In this document: positions 5,411 through 11,972 of the stretch, piece after piece
Position numbering within the stretch: the first letter of the stretch is position 1
How the letters are laid out: each line of letters starts with the position of its first letter
From: an uncultured Clostridium sp.
GTDB taxonomy: Bacteria; Bacillota; Clostridia; TANB77; CAG-508
Assembly (NCBI GenBank): GCA_946497905.1
Contig: CAMMMI010000052.1
Location: forward strand, 1 to 11,972
Direction of reading: 5' to 3'
DNA: 11,972 bases
The notes under the pieces: model-generated
The model's input: the letters and a program-made list of their open reading frames with translations, nothing else
Told to the model about the DNA's origin: nothing
Databases searched by the model: none
Program-made: the position numbers and the translations under genes

Positions 5411-5920
5411 TTATTCCTCAATTTTATCTATTTCAGTAAGTGAATATTTTCCACCATATCCTTTTGTGTTATATATTTCTGCTGTTGCATTATTTTCATC
5501 AAATTCAATTAAATATTCTCCAGCATTTTCTCCAGTTTCAATATTTTCTATTCCCATTTGTTTTAGTGCTTCTCTTGTTACATAATAAAAATTATCATTT
5601 GTTGTTATTCCACTTGGTATGTTCAATCCATCTTCAGTTGTTGCTTGACTAAGTTTTTTTAATTTTGCTGTTGTTATATAAACTTCTTCTCTTGCTTGTT
5701 CTTTTTTTGCGTCATCTGGATTTATTCCCATTTTGAAAGTAGCTTCTTCTACATATTCTTTTGCTTTTGCTTGTATTAGCAACATATCAGTTTTTAAACT
5801 TTCTAAATTTGCTTGCTTTATTACATTATTCCCATAATAAAATCCTATACTTGCAAGTATTAATAGCAAAATTACTGTTATAACTAATGCTACTAATGTT
5901 ACACCTCTTTGTTTTTCCAT
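5411..5920 (-). CDS. prepilin-like protein with type IV pilin N-terminus
   Basis: From the preferred start at 5920 the protein has 169 residues. It opens MEKQRG followed by VTLVALVITVILLLILASIG, a short basic leader with Gly before a long hydrophobic helix (7-30), the class of N-terminus cut by prepilin peptidases. At mature position +5, where type IV pilins carry Glu, there is Ala (A11). A helical, charged stretch (about 33-95) and a mixed C-terminal part (95-169) follow, with no cysteines. AAAGG lies 9 nt before this ATG but directly touches the upstream in-frame ATG at 5929, so 5920 is chosen. It has its own promoter (6020-6048) and terminator and no assembly ATPase, peptidase or other pilin nearby. 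It could be a minor pseudopilin or a surface protein exported through a pilus-like system. The family call is by leader only. Confidence 0.75.
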   Translation of the reverse strand: MEKQRGVTLVALVITVILLLILASIGFYYGNNVIKQANLESLKTDMLLIQAKAKEYVEEATFKMGINPDDAKKEQAREEVYITTAKLKKLSQATTEDGLNIPSGITTNDNFYYVTREALKQMGIENIETGENAGEYLIEFDENNATAEIYNTKGYGGKYSLTEIDKIEE

Positions 5921-5944
5921 ATATCTCATCCTTTATCTTTTTAT

Positions 5945-6001
5945 GCTTGGTTTGTATCTTTAAAGTTATTTTTATTAAGTACACTCTTATACATACCAAG
6001 C
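5945..6001. repeat. long stem-loop in the prepilin leader
   Basis: GCTTGGTTTGTAT (5945-5957) pairs with ATACATACCAAGC (5989-6001) over 12 of 13 positions with a 31-nt loop. On the - strand it sits in the prepilin leader, between the start of transcription and the ribosome site. On the + strand six T residues (6002-6007) follow immediately, so in that direction it is shaped like a terminator although no + strand gene precedes it. Confidence 0.65.
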
Positions 6002-6019
6002 TTTTTTATTTTCTTTTTC

Positions 6020-6048
6020 ATTATATATTTTTAAATATTTTTTTTCAA
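6020..6048 (-). promoter_or_regulatory. promoter of the prepilin-like gene
   Basis: On the - strand TTGAAA (6048-6043) and TATAAT (6025-6020) are 17 bp apart, both near consensus. Transcription would begin near 6013, leaving a leader of over 90 nt that includes the stem-loop at 5945-6001. This long leader is unusual among the genes here. Confidence 0.75.
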
Positions 6049-6203
6049 CAGTTATTAAAAATTACTTCAAATTTTTTTATTTTTTTCACACATAATTCAC
6101 AATTATAGTGTATTATATCATTAAATTTAGTAAAATATATATTTTATAAAGTCAAAATTTATATTTTCAATTAGATCTTAAACTAGAAAGGAATGAATTA
6201 ATT

Positions 6204-7466
6204 ATGGAAGAAAATGAAAAAGAGAAAAACAATGCAAGTAATTTTAAAACAGTTCAAAACCCTACTACATATAAAACAATGTCTAGTAGTGAAAAAAGTT
6301 CTAAAACTAAAGTTGGTTTTGGTAAAGGTATTTTATTACCATTTTTTAGTGGAGTTATTGGATGTTCAGTAGTTATTGGAACATGTTTTGGAATACCAAC
6401 AATAAGAAATAGTATTCTTGGTGAAAATAATTCTAAATATAGTACACCTAACACTAGTAATTCTGGTTTAGTTAGTCAAACTTCTTTATCTAACTATTCC
6501 GATACATCTATATATGCTGCTAATAAAATATTACCATCTATTGTAGGTATTAAAGTTGAATATAATGTTAATTCTCTGATGTCTATGTTTGGAAATCAAG
6601 TTTCTACTTCAACTGCTACTGCTTCAGGTTCAGGAATTATAATAAGTGATGATGGTTATATATTAACAAATAATCATATTGTTGCTACATCTTCTGAAAA
6701 TTCTTTTTATGAAGTATCTGAAGCAACAAAGGTTACTGTAACTTTATTTAATGATGAGACTGAATATGAAGCTAAAATTGTTGGAAAAGATGAACTAACT
6801 GATTTAGCTGTAATAAAAATTGATAAAAATGATTTAATTAAAGCTGAATTTGCAGATTCTGACAGCATTAAAGTTGGTGAATTCGCTATGGCAGTTGGTA
6901 GTCCTTTGGGTATGCAAGATAGTGTAACAGCTGGTATCATTAGTGCTGTGAACAGAGAAGTTACAGATTCAGATGGTAAAACTTACACTTTAATTCAAAC
7001 TGATGCGGCAATCAACTCTGGTAATAGTGGTGGTGCTTTGGTAAATAGTGAAGGTAAAGTTATTGGTATTAACACTCTAAAACTTCAAGGTGAAGGTATT
7101 GAGGGAATGGGATTTGCTATTCCTATAAATTCTACTACTGATATAACATCTCAATTAATTCAATATAGTAAAGTTAAAAGACCTTATATTGGTATCACTG
7201 GAATGGAAATAGATGATAAAACTGCTGAAAAATATAATTTGGTTGAAGGAATTTATGTTAAGGATATAGAAAACTTCTCTTCTGCTGAAAAAGCTGGTTT
7301 GAAAATTGGTGATGTAATTATAGAAGCTGAAGGTAAAACTGTTAAAACTATGGATGAATTAAATGAAATCAAGAATTCTCATAAAATTGGTGATGAATTA
7401 AAATTAAAAATTAATAGGGATGGTAAAGAAAGTGAAATCACTTTGACTTTAGGTGAACAACCTTAG
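6204..7466 (+). CDS. htrA: HtrA/DegP-type membrane-anchored serine protease
   Basis: This 420-residue protease degrades or refolds misfolded proteins at the outer face of the membrane. Order of parts: a polar cytoplasmic N-terminus (1-40), one membrane anchor (about 42-64, containing LLPFFSGVIGCSVVIG), a Ser/Thr-rich linker (70-105), a trypsin-like domain (about 105-315) and a single PDZ domain (about 325-415). The catalytic triad is visible: H158 in TNNHIV, D200 in LTDLAVIKI and S275 in NSGNSGGAL. AGAAAGG upstream is a ribosome site with rather long spacing (12 nt); the nearer ATG at 6193 is out of frame and stops after two codons. No convincing promoter is seen in 6050-6200, although it is AT-rich and divergent from the prepilin promoter. 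A terminator follows. Function is secure; whether it is HtrA, HtrB or YyxA by orthology is not. Confidence 0.95.
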   Translation: MEENEKEKNNASNFKTVQNPTTYKTMSSSEKSSKTKVGFGKGILLPFFSGVIGCSVVIGTCFGIPTIRNSILGENNSKYSTPNTSNSGLVSQTSLSNYSDTSIYAANKILPSIVGIKVEYNVNSLMSMFGNQVSTSTATASGSGIIISDDGYILTNNHIVATSSENSFYEVSEATKVTVTLFNDETEYEAKIVGKDELTDLAVIKIDKNDLIKAEFADSDSIKVGEFAMAVGSPLGMQDSVTAGIISAVNREVTDSDGKTYTLIQTDAAINSGNSGGALVNSEGKVIGINTLKLQGEGIEGMGFAIPINSTTDITSQLIQYSKVKRPYIGITGMEIDDKTAEKYNLVEGIYVKDIENFSSAEKAGLKIGDVIIEAEGKTVKTMDELNEIKNSHKIGDELKLKINRDGKESEITLTLGEQP

Positions 7467-7489
7467 TTTATATTTTAGAAGTTATAAGT

Positions 7490-7522
7490 AAGAGATAATA
7501 TTTTGATTTTATATTATCTCTT
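7490..7522 (+). terminator. terminator of htrA
   Basis: AAGAGATAATAT (7490-7501) pairs with ATATTATCTCTT (7511-7522) around a 9-nt loop, followed by TTATTATTTATT. It starts 23 nt past the stop codon. The stem is AT-rich but long and perfect. Confidence 0.75.
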
Positions 7523-7600
7523 TATTATTTATTACATAATTAATATTGTTTTCACTTTTAGTTCACAAAATGGACAAAAACATTATTTATAATATATTCA

Positions 7601-7625
7601 TAATCAGTTAAAGTAATACTGATTA
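7601..7625. repeat. 8-bp inverted repeat between two terminators
   Basis: TAATCAGT (7601-7608) and ACTGATTA (7618-7625) form a perfect inverted repeat with a 9-nt spacer. No T-run follows on either strand. A TATAAT (7588-7593) lies just before it on the + strand but lacks a -35. Its role is unknown. Confidence 0.45.
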
Positions 7626-7652
7626 AAAACGAAAACATCCCCTTTTATTTTC

Positions 7653-7686
7653 AAAAAAGAGAAACCTCAAAAAGTTTCTCTTTTTT
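7653..7686 (-). terminator. bidirectional terminator after the RsiV-like gene
   Basis: AAAAAAGAGAAAC (7653-7665) pairs with GTTTCTCTTTTTT (7674-7686) around an 8-nt loop. A- and T-runs on both sides let it work in either direction. It begins 6 nt beyond the stop codon of the - strand gene, so it terminates that gene and would also catch any read-through from htrA. Confidence 0.85.
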
Positions 7687-7692
7687 ATATTT

Positions 7693-8553
7693 TTATATAA
7701 CGATTACATCTTTCTCACTTGTATTTGCACTATTACCATAAGCAAATATTACATATAAAGTATTACTTGTAATATAATACTCGCTAATATTTTCTAAATC
7801 ATATATATTGCTTTGAATATCTCTACTATAGATATTATATCCTAGACTTTTTAACTCTTCTACTCTATCTTGTTCAGATTTAATCTTATCATTTATTTGA
7901 TTTTGTACTATTTGAGTATCAACATCTATAATCTTTAAAATCTCTTCTAAGGTTATTTCTTTATTATTTCTTAAATCATAATTATAAGTCTGAATTATTT
8001 CTCTTTGTGCATTTGTACCTTCTTTTAAATTAGAACGTATCATTAATGATAATATACCATTTTGTATATTTGAAGTATAATCTACAGTATATATAATATT
8101 TTCATTCTGACTTTTTAAAATTTCCTCTGTTTTTTTGTAGAAGTCTTCTATTTCTTCATTATATTTAGCAATAGTTTCATTATCAATATTTATATATGGT
8201 ATATGTATATTTACTTCATAATTATTTACTTCTGCTTCTTCTTTACTATATTTTGTATATACAATGTCTTGTTCTTTATCAGATTTTTTGCCTTCTACAT
8301 TTTCTGAATAATATATTTTATTATCAAATATATTTTCAAATCCTAACTCTATAGTTTCAATTTGTTCTTCTGTTTTTGTCCCAAAAATATTCTCACTTTG
8401 GTCTAATCCTAATAATTTACCAAAATCAACTCTTCCATAAAATTGTACATAAAAAGCTGTTATTACTGATATTATACATATAAATATTATAACTAGATAT
8501 ATTATTAATTCTTTTCTCTTCATTTTGAATTTTTCTGGTAATGTAACTTTCAT
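7693..8553 (-). CDS. RsiV/PdaC-like single-pass extracellular protein
   Basis: The 286-residue protein has a short basic cytoplasmic end (1-15), one membrane helix (about 16-37) and an extracellular part. The extracellular domain (about 105-286) resembles the DUF4163/DUF3298 region of the B. subtilis anti-sigma factor RsiV and the deacetylase PdaC: VNIHIPYINID, a long helix, then YNYDLRNNKEITLEEIL and the closing strands EYYITSNTLYVIFAYG. In RsiV this region binds lysozyme. Unlike RsiV, no sigma-binding N-terminal domain of useful length exists and no ECF sigma gene is adjacent. No deacetylase domain is present either, so it may be a stand-alone envelope sensor or lysozyme-binding protein. 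AAAGGA before the ATG at 8553 supports the start. The domain call rests on pattern recognition and is moderate. Confidence 0.65.
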   Translation of the reverse strand: MKVTLPEKFKMKRKELIIYLVIIFICIISVITAFYVQFYGRVDFGKLLGLDQSENIFGTKTEEQIETIELGFENIFDNKIYYSENVEGKKSDKEQDIVYTKYSKEEAEVNNYEVNIHIPYINIDNETIAKYNEEIEDFYKKTEEILKSQNENIIYTVDYTSNIQNGILSLMIRSNLKEGTNAQREIIQTYNYDLRNNKEITLEEILKIIDVDTQIVQNQINDKIKSEQDRVEELKSLGYNIYSRDIQSNIYDLENISEYYITSNTLYVIFAYGNSANTSEKDVIVI

Positions 8554-8678
8554 AATTTATTTTTTCCTTTCAGAATATATAATCTAAATTGCGATTTTTT
8601 ATTTTTAACTTACACATATTTAGCTGTATAATTTTAATATTCTCATAATATTCATTTAATGCAAATAAAATCTGATTT

Positions 8679-8707
8679 ATTATAACATTTCGTTTTTATT
8701 ATTTCAA
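8679..8707 (-). promoter_or_regulatory. promoter of the RsiV-like gene
   Basis: On the - strand TTGAAA (8707-8702) is followed after 17 bp by TATAAT (8684-8679). TG one base upstream of the -10 makes it an extended -10 element. The leader to the ATG at 8553 would be about 120 nt. Confidence 0.7.
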
Positions 8708-8832
8708 TACTAAATTATTTTACTTTTTTAATTAAAACTCTCTAGTTGATGGTTTTTTTAATTTATTTTCATATTATCCATATTGTCCATTTGAACTGTA
8801 ACAAGATTTCACATAAAAAACACATTATTTTA

Positions 8833-8861
8833 TTGACTATTCGCCATTTTTAAGGTATGAT
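8833..8861 (+). promoter_or_regulatory. promoter of the clpE-pgsA operon
   Basis: TTGACT (8833-8838) and TATGAT (8856-8861) are separated by 17 bp, each one base off consensus. Transcription would start about 8868. GAGGAA (8888-8893) then lies 8 nt before the clpE ATG at 8902. No known heat-shock operator overlaps it. Confidence 0.75.
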
Positions 8862-8901
8862 ATATATTGTATAATTTTATTAGAAATGAGGAATTTAAAG
8901 T

Positions 8902-11259
8902 ATGTTATGTTCAGAATGTAATAAAAATCCAGCAATACTTTTTTATAAAAAAATAGAAAATGGCAAAGAATCTATGGAAGGTTATTGTTATGATTGTGCC
9001 AAGAAAAAAGGGTTAAATGCTACTGAAATATTATCAAATCAACAAGATATATTAGCAAAAGATCCTATTAATTTAACAGATATGTCAAAACAATTTGAAA
9101 ATATTTTTAAGGATTTAGCTTCAAATATTAATTTAGATGATATAGAAAATATGGAAGGTGCAATTACTTTTGATACTACAGACCCAGACAATGAGAATGG
9201 TCCTAAAATATCTGGTACTGCAATTCCAATAGGTTCAATATTTTCAAACATGTTCGGTTCAAATAAAAATGCTGAACAAGAAAATCCAGAAACTAGTAGT
9301 GGAAGAAAAAAAGTAAGAGTTGAAAAAAAGAAAAATCAAAAACAAGGTAAGAAGAAAAAGTTTCTAGATAATTTTGGAACTAATTTAACTAATAAAGCTA
9401 AAAATAATGAGTTAGATATTATTATAGGTAGAGATAAAGAAATTCAAAGAATTGTACAAATTTTAAATAGACGTTCGAAAAATAATCCTTGCTTAATCGG
9501 TGAACCTGGGGTTGGTAAAACTGCTATAGCACAAGGTTTGGCTATTAAAATTGCTAACAAAAATGTTCCAGCAAAACTTCTTAATAAAGAAGTTTACTTA
9601 TTGGATATGACAGCAGTCATTGCTGGTACTCAATTTAGAGGGCAATTCGAATCTAGAATGAAGGGCATTATTGATGAATGCAAAGAATATGGAAATATTA
9701 TTTTAGTTATTGATGAGATTCACAATATAATTGGTGCAGGTGATGGTGAACATTCTATGAATGCTGCAAATATCTTAAAACCTGCTCTATCTAATGGAGA
9801 AATTCAATTGATTGGTACAACTACTTTAAAGGAATATAGAAAATATATTGAAAAAGACTCTGCTTTAGAAAGACGTTTCCAACAAGTTCTAGTAGAAGAA
9901 CCTACTATTGATGATTCTATTGGAATATTAGAAGGTATTAAAAAATATTATGAAGAATATCACAAGGTAAAAATCTCATCTGATGTAATTAAGCAAGCTG
10001 TTATTATGTCTGAAAAATATATTCATGATAGATTTTTACCAGATAAAGCAATAGATATCTTAGATGAAGCTTGTTCTAGAATTAATTTAGAAAATAAACA
10101 ATTATTTAAGCTTGAAATGTTAAAACAAGAACTTATTCAAGTTCAAAATGAAAAAGAAGAAGTAATTGCTGCAGATTCAACAGAAGATTATCAAAGAGCT
10201 GCTGATTTAAAAACACGTGAATGTCAACTAATTGAAGAAATTGATAAATTAAATAGTAAAATGAAATTAAAACAACTTACTGTTCAAGATATTGCAAATG
10301 TTATTGAAAGTTGGACTAAAATTCCAGTTAAAAAAATAACAGAAGCTGAAACACAAAAACTATTGAATTTAGAAACTAATCTTCATAAAAGAATAATTGG
10401 TCAAGATGAAGCTGTTAATGCTGTTTCAAGAGCAATTAGAAGAAATAGAGCTGGACTAAAAAGTACTAATAGACCACCTTCATTTATATTTGTTGGTCCA
10501 ACTGGTGTTGGAAAAACTGAACTTGCTAAATCTCTAGCATATGAAATGTTTGGTTCTGAAGATTCGATTATAAGAATTGATATGTCTGAATATATGGAGA
10601 GTCATTCAACTTCTAAATTAATAGGTGCACCTCCTGGATATGTAGGATATGATGACGCTGGTCAATTAACAGATAAAGTTAAAAGAAAACCTTATTCTAT
10701 TATTCTTTTAGATGAAATAGAAAAAGCTCATCCAGATGTATTTAATATTTTATTACAAGTATTAGATGATGGTAAATTAACAGATAGTCAAGGAAATACA
10801 GTTAGTTTTTCAAACACAATTATTATAATGACATCAAATGCTGGTTCTAATTTAAATACTAATTCTATTGGATTTGGTAAACAAACTGTAGATAAAAATA
10901 AAGTTATGGATAGTTTAAAAGATGTTTTTAGACCTGAATTTTTAAATAGAGTTGATGAAATTGTATCATTTGATCCTCTAACAAAAGAACAATTATTACA
11001 AATTGTTGACTTAATGTTAAAAGATACTGTTAAGGCTTTATCTGATAAAGATATAAAAATTGAATTTTCTAAAAAGGCTAAAGATTATATTTTAGAAAAA
11101 GGGACAGATATAAAATTTGGTGCAAGACCTTTAAGAAGATCTATTCAAAGATATGTTGAAGATGAATTATCTGAAATGATTTTAAGAAACCAACTATTAG
11201 ATGGTCAAACTGTAAATGTAAATTTACAAAATAATGAATTAAAATTTGAAGTTATTTAG
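8902..11259 (+). CDS. clpE: ClpE-type AAA+ ATPase with N-terminal zinc finger
   Basis: This 785-residue HSP100 unfoldase is expected to feed substrates to ClpP. The N-terminus carries a four-cysteine zinc-binding module, C3-x2-C6 and C29-x2-C32, as in ClpE and McsA, instead of the double Clp-N repeat of ClpC. An acidic then very basic, low-complexity linker (about 33-150) follows. The first AAA+ domain has GEPGVGKT (200-207) and ILVIDE (267-272). A UVR-like helical insert (DSTEDYQRAADLKTRE, from 425) follows. The second AAA+ domain has GPTGVGKT (532-539), LLDEIEKAH (D604, E605) and an IGF loop (656-658) suited to ClpP binding. B. subtilis ClpE is shorter (about 700 residues); the extra length here is mostly linker. 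In bacilli clpE is repressed by CtsR, but no CtsR site is evident. pgsA follows after 9 nt. Confidence 0.9.
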   Translation: MLCSECNKNPAILFYKKIENGKESMEGYCYDCAKKKGLNATEILSNQQDILAKDPINLTDMSKQFENIFKDLASNINLDDIENMEGAITFDTTDPDNENGPKISGTAIPIGSIFSNMFGSNKNAEQENPETSSGRKKVRVEKKKNQKQGKKKKFLDNFGTNLTNKAKNNELDIIIGRDKEIQRIVQILNRRSKNNPCLIGEPGVGKTAIAQGLAIKIANKNVPAKLLNKEVYLLDMTAVIAGTQFRGQFESRMKGIIDECKEYGNIILVIDEIHNIIGAGDGEHSMNAANILKPALSNGEIQLIGTTTLKEYRKYIEKDSALERRFQQVLVEEPTIDDSIGILEGIKKYYEEYHKVKISSDVIKQAVIMSEKYIHDRFLPDKAIDILDEACSRINLENKQLFKLEMLKQELIQVQNEKEEVIAADSTEDYQRAADLKTRECQLIEEIDKLNSKMKLKQLTVQDIANVIESWTKIPVKKITEAETQKLLNLETNLHKRIIGQDEAVNAVSRAIRRNRAGLKSTNRPPSFIFVGPTGVGKTELAKSLAYEMFGSEDSIIRIDMSEYMESHSTSKLIGAPPGYVGYDDAGQLTDKVKRKPYSIILLDEIEKAHPDVFNILLQVLDDGKLTDSQGNTVSFSNTIIIMTSNAGSNLNTNSIGFGKQTVDKNKVMDSLKDVFRPEFLNRVDEIVSFDPLTKEQLLQIVDLMLKDTVKALSDKDIKIEFSKKAKDYILEKGTDIKFGARPLRRSIQRYVEDELSEMILRNQLLDGQTVNVNLQNNELKFEVI

Positions 11260-11268
11260 GAGAAAAAA

Positions 11269-11838
11269 ATGTTAAAATATTTACCAAATGCATTAACTAT
11301 AATACGATTTATATTTATACCAGTAATCATATTTTATATTTTTACTGGTAACTATATATTAGCTTTTATATTTTTTACTATATCAGCTATTACTGATGTT
11401 GCCGATGGTTTCATCGCTAGAAAATATAATTTTGTATCAAATTTTGGAAAACTAATGGATCCATTGGCTGATAAACTAACACAAATATCAACTTTGGCCT
11501 CTCTTGCACTTGCACATATAATTCCTATTTGGATTCTAATAATAGTATTATCTAAGGAATTTATAATGATAATAGGTGCTTCTTTCCTTTATGGAAAAGA
11601 TGTTGTTGTCTATAGTAAATGGTACGGAAAATTATCTACTGTATTATTATATTTTGCTATAGTAGCTTCTCTTTTAATTAAACAATTTGATTTACCTGAA
11701 TTATATTCTACCTTAGGTTTTTGGTTATATTGCTTAGCATTAACAGCAACTATCTTTTCTTTGATTATGTATATAAAAGATTTATATAATAAGGGCTTTA
11801 TTGATAAACAAGATTTAAATAGAGGACGTTCTTCTTAA
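11269..11838 (+). CDS. pgsA: CDP-diacylglycerol-glycerol-3-phosphate phosphatidyltransferase
   Basis: The 189-residue integral membrane enzyme makes phosphatidylglycerol phosphate from CDP-diacylglycerol and glycerol-3-phosphate. The full CDP-alcohol phosphatidyltransferase motif is present with exact spacing: D43, D46, G47, A50, R51, G60, D64 and D68 (DVADGFIAR then GKLMDPLAD). About five to six hydrophobic segments occupy the rest. The start is 9 nt after the clpE stop, with AGGAG overlapping that stop codon, so the genes are translationally close and co-transcribed. The last residues (RGRSS) and the stop codon are encoded by the first bases of an 80-bp-period GC-rich repeat starting about 11821, so the natural C-terminus may have been replaced by a few residues. 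Close relatives in the family (e.g. ClsA- or PssA-type) are less likely given length and motif context. The catalytic core is unaffected. Confidence 0.9.
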   Translation: MLKYLPNALTIIRFIFIPVIIFYIFTGNYILAFIFFTISAITDVADGFIARKYNFVSNFGKLMDPLADKLTQISTLASLALAHIIPIWILIIVLSKEFIMIIGASFLYGKDVVVYSKWYGKLSTVLLYFAIVASLLIKQFDLPELYSTLGFWLYCLALTATIFSLIMYIKDLYNKGFIDKQDLNRGRSS

Positions 11839-11972
11839 GGAGACGGACCTTGAGATTGCCATTAGGGACGGGCTATTTTGGCACACTTTAGTTCAACGCT
11901 AGGGGAGGTTCTTCTTAAGGGGACGTTCCTTGAAATTGCCATTAGGGACGGGCTATTTTGGCACACTTTAGT
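11821..11972. repeat. GC-rich tandem repeat, 80-bp period, running off the window
   Basis: Bases 11821-11900 are repeated from 11901 to the window end at exactly 80 bp offset (for example ATTAGGGACG at 11861 and 11941, CTTCTTAAGG at 11831 and 11911), with few differences. GC is 38 of 80 in the first unit, far above its surroundings. Each unit can form a small hairpin, TTAAGG with CCTTGA (11835-11840 with 11848-11853 in unit one), whose 7-nt loop differs (AGACGGA and GGACGTT) while the stem is kept. A second possible pairing joins TGCCA with TGGCA. One full unit and 72 bases of the second are visible. It may be a REP-like array or the edge of a mobile element. Confidence 0.85.

Larger units (their letters stand above)
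8554..8901. other. divergent intergenic region between the RsiV-like gene and clpE
   Basis: This 348-nt AT-rich gap holds two divergent promoters, at 8679-8707 (-) and 8833-8861 (+). I see no ORF with a ribosome site, no RNA gene and no CIRCE element (TTAGCACTC/GAGTGCTAA). I also see no clear CtsR heptad pair of the GGTCAAA type near the clpE promoter. TTGTCCATTTGAACT (8783-8797) resembles, in inverted orientation, bases 7560-7577 on the other side of the RsiV-like gene. Confidence 0.7.

Noticed and set aside
5440..5652. Short + strand open frames opposite the prepilin gene
   Set aside because: They are antisense shadows rich in Leu, His and Phe, with no start signals.
5921..6019. Riboswitch (c-di-GMP or similar) in the prepilin leader
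   Set aside because: None of the conserved riboswitch core sequences I know is present; only a long stem-loop can be supported.
6126..6136. TTTAGTAAAAT upstream of htrA, resembling half of the repeat palindrome
   Set aside because: Only 11 bp match and neither module flanks it. It is expected by chance in this AT-rich sequence.
7588..7625. Possible small RNA on the + strand starting after TATAAT at 7588-7593 and ending at the 7653-7686 terminator
   Set aside because: There is no -35 at any acceptable spacing and the hairpin in between has no known family features. I did not annotate it as ncRNA.
8762..8901. CtsR or CIRCE operator at the clpE promoter
   Set aside because: No GGTCAAA-type heptad pair and no TTAGCACTC/GAGTGCTAA inverted repeat could be found.

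Overview
This is an AT-rich chromosomal stretch with the gene set and signals of a low-GC Gram-positive bacterium, most likely a Clostridia-type member of the Bacillota. The reasons are strong AGGAGG-type ribosome sites, TTGAAA/TATAAT-type promoters, a CdaA-type diadenylate cyclase, a ClpE-type zinc-finger Clp ATPase, an RsiV/PdaC-like single-pass protein and a clostridial-style prepilin leader. Most genes are housekeeping. The unusual material is in the intergenic DNA.

Layout: 1-220 holds a tRNA-like fragment or hairpin and a clean promoter for a hotdog-fold acyl-CoA thioesterase (221-640, +), which ends at a terminator. Convergent to it is truA (1543-805, -), broken by a one-base frameshift in the middle of its catalytic motif. 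Upstream of truA lies an intergenic repeat (copy 1, 1593-1746), then a bidirectional terminator and cdaA (2734-1787, -), preceded in the same transcript by a 50-residue membrane protein (2928-2776, -) with its own promoter. Next come pyrimidine-nucleoside phosphorylase (4397-3081, -) and RNase HII (5047-4421, -), an apparent two-gene operon. Upstream of those are a GC-rich hairpin and copy 2 of the intergenic repeat (5191-5365), then a lone prepilin-like gene (5920-5411, -) with a structured leader. A divergent HtrA-type serine protease follows (6204-7466, +). It converges on an RsiV/PdaC-like membrane-anchored protein (8553-7693, -). Divergent from that is clpE (8902-11259, +), tightly followed by pgsA (11269-11838, +).

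Two features stand out. First, the intergenic repeat occurs twice. Its left module (about 66 bp, 60/66 identical) lies in the same orientation in both copies, but its right module (63 bp, 61/63 identical) is inverted. A TTCTTGAATAGGAAA inverted repeat bounds the module completely in copy 1 and partly in copy 2, as expected of a small invertible or modular element. Second, the window ends inside an 80-bp-period tandem repeat of about 48% GC, far above its surroundings, which starts within the last codons of pgsA.

Functionally the genes cover RNA modification and RNA:DNA hybrid removal (truA, rnhB), nucleoside salvage (pdp), c-di-AMP signalling (cdaA), envelope and cytoplasmic protein quality control (htrA, clpE), an envelope sensor-like protein, and phospholipid synthesis (pgsA). 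No phage, CRISPR or defence locus is visible.
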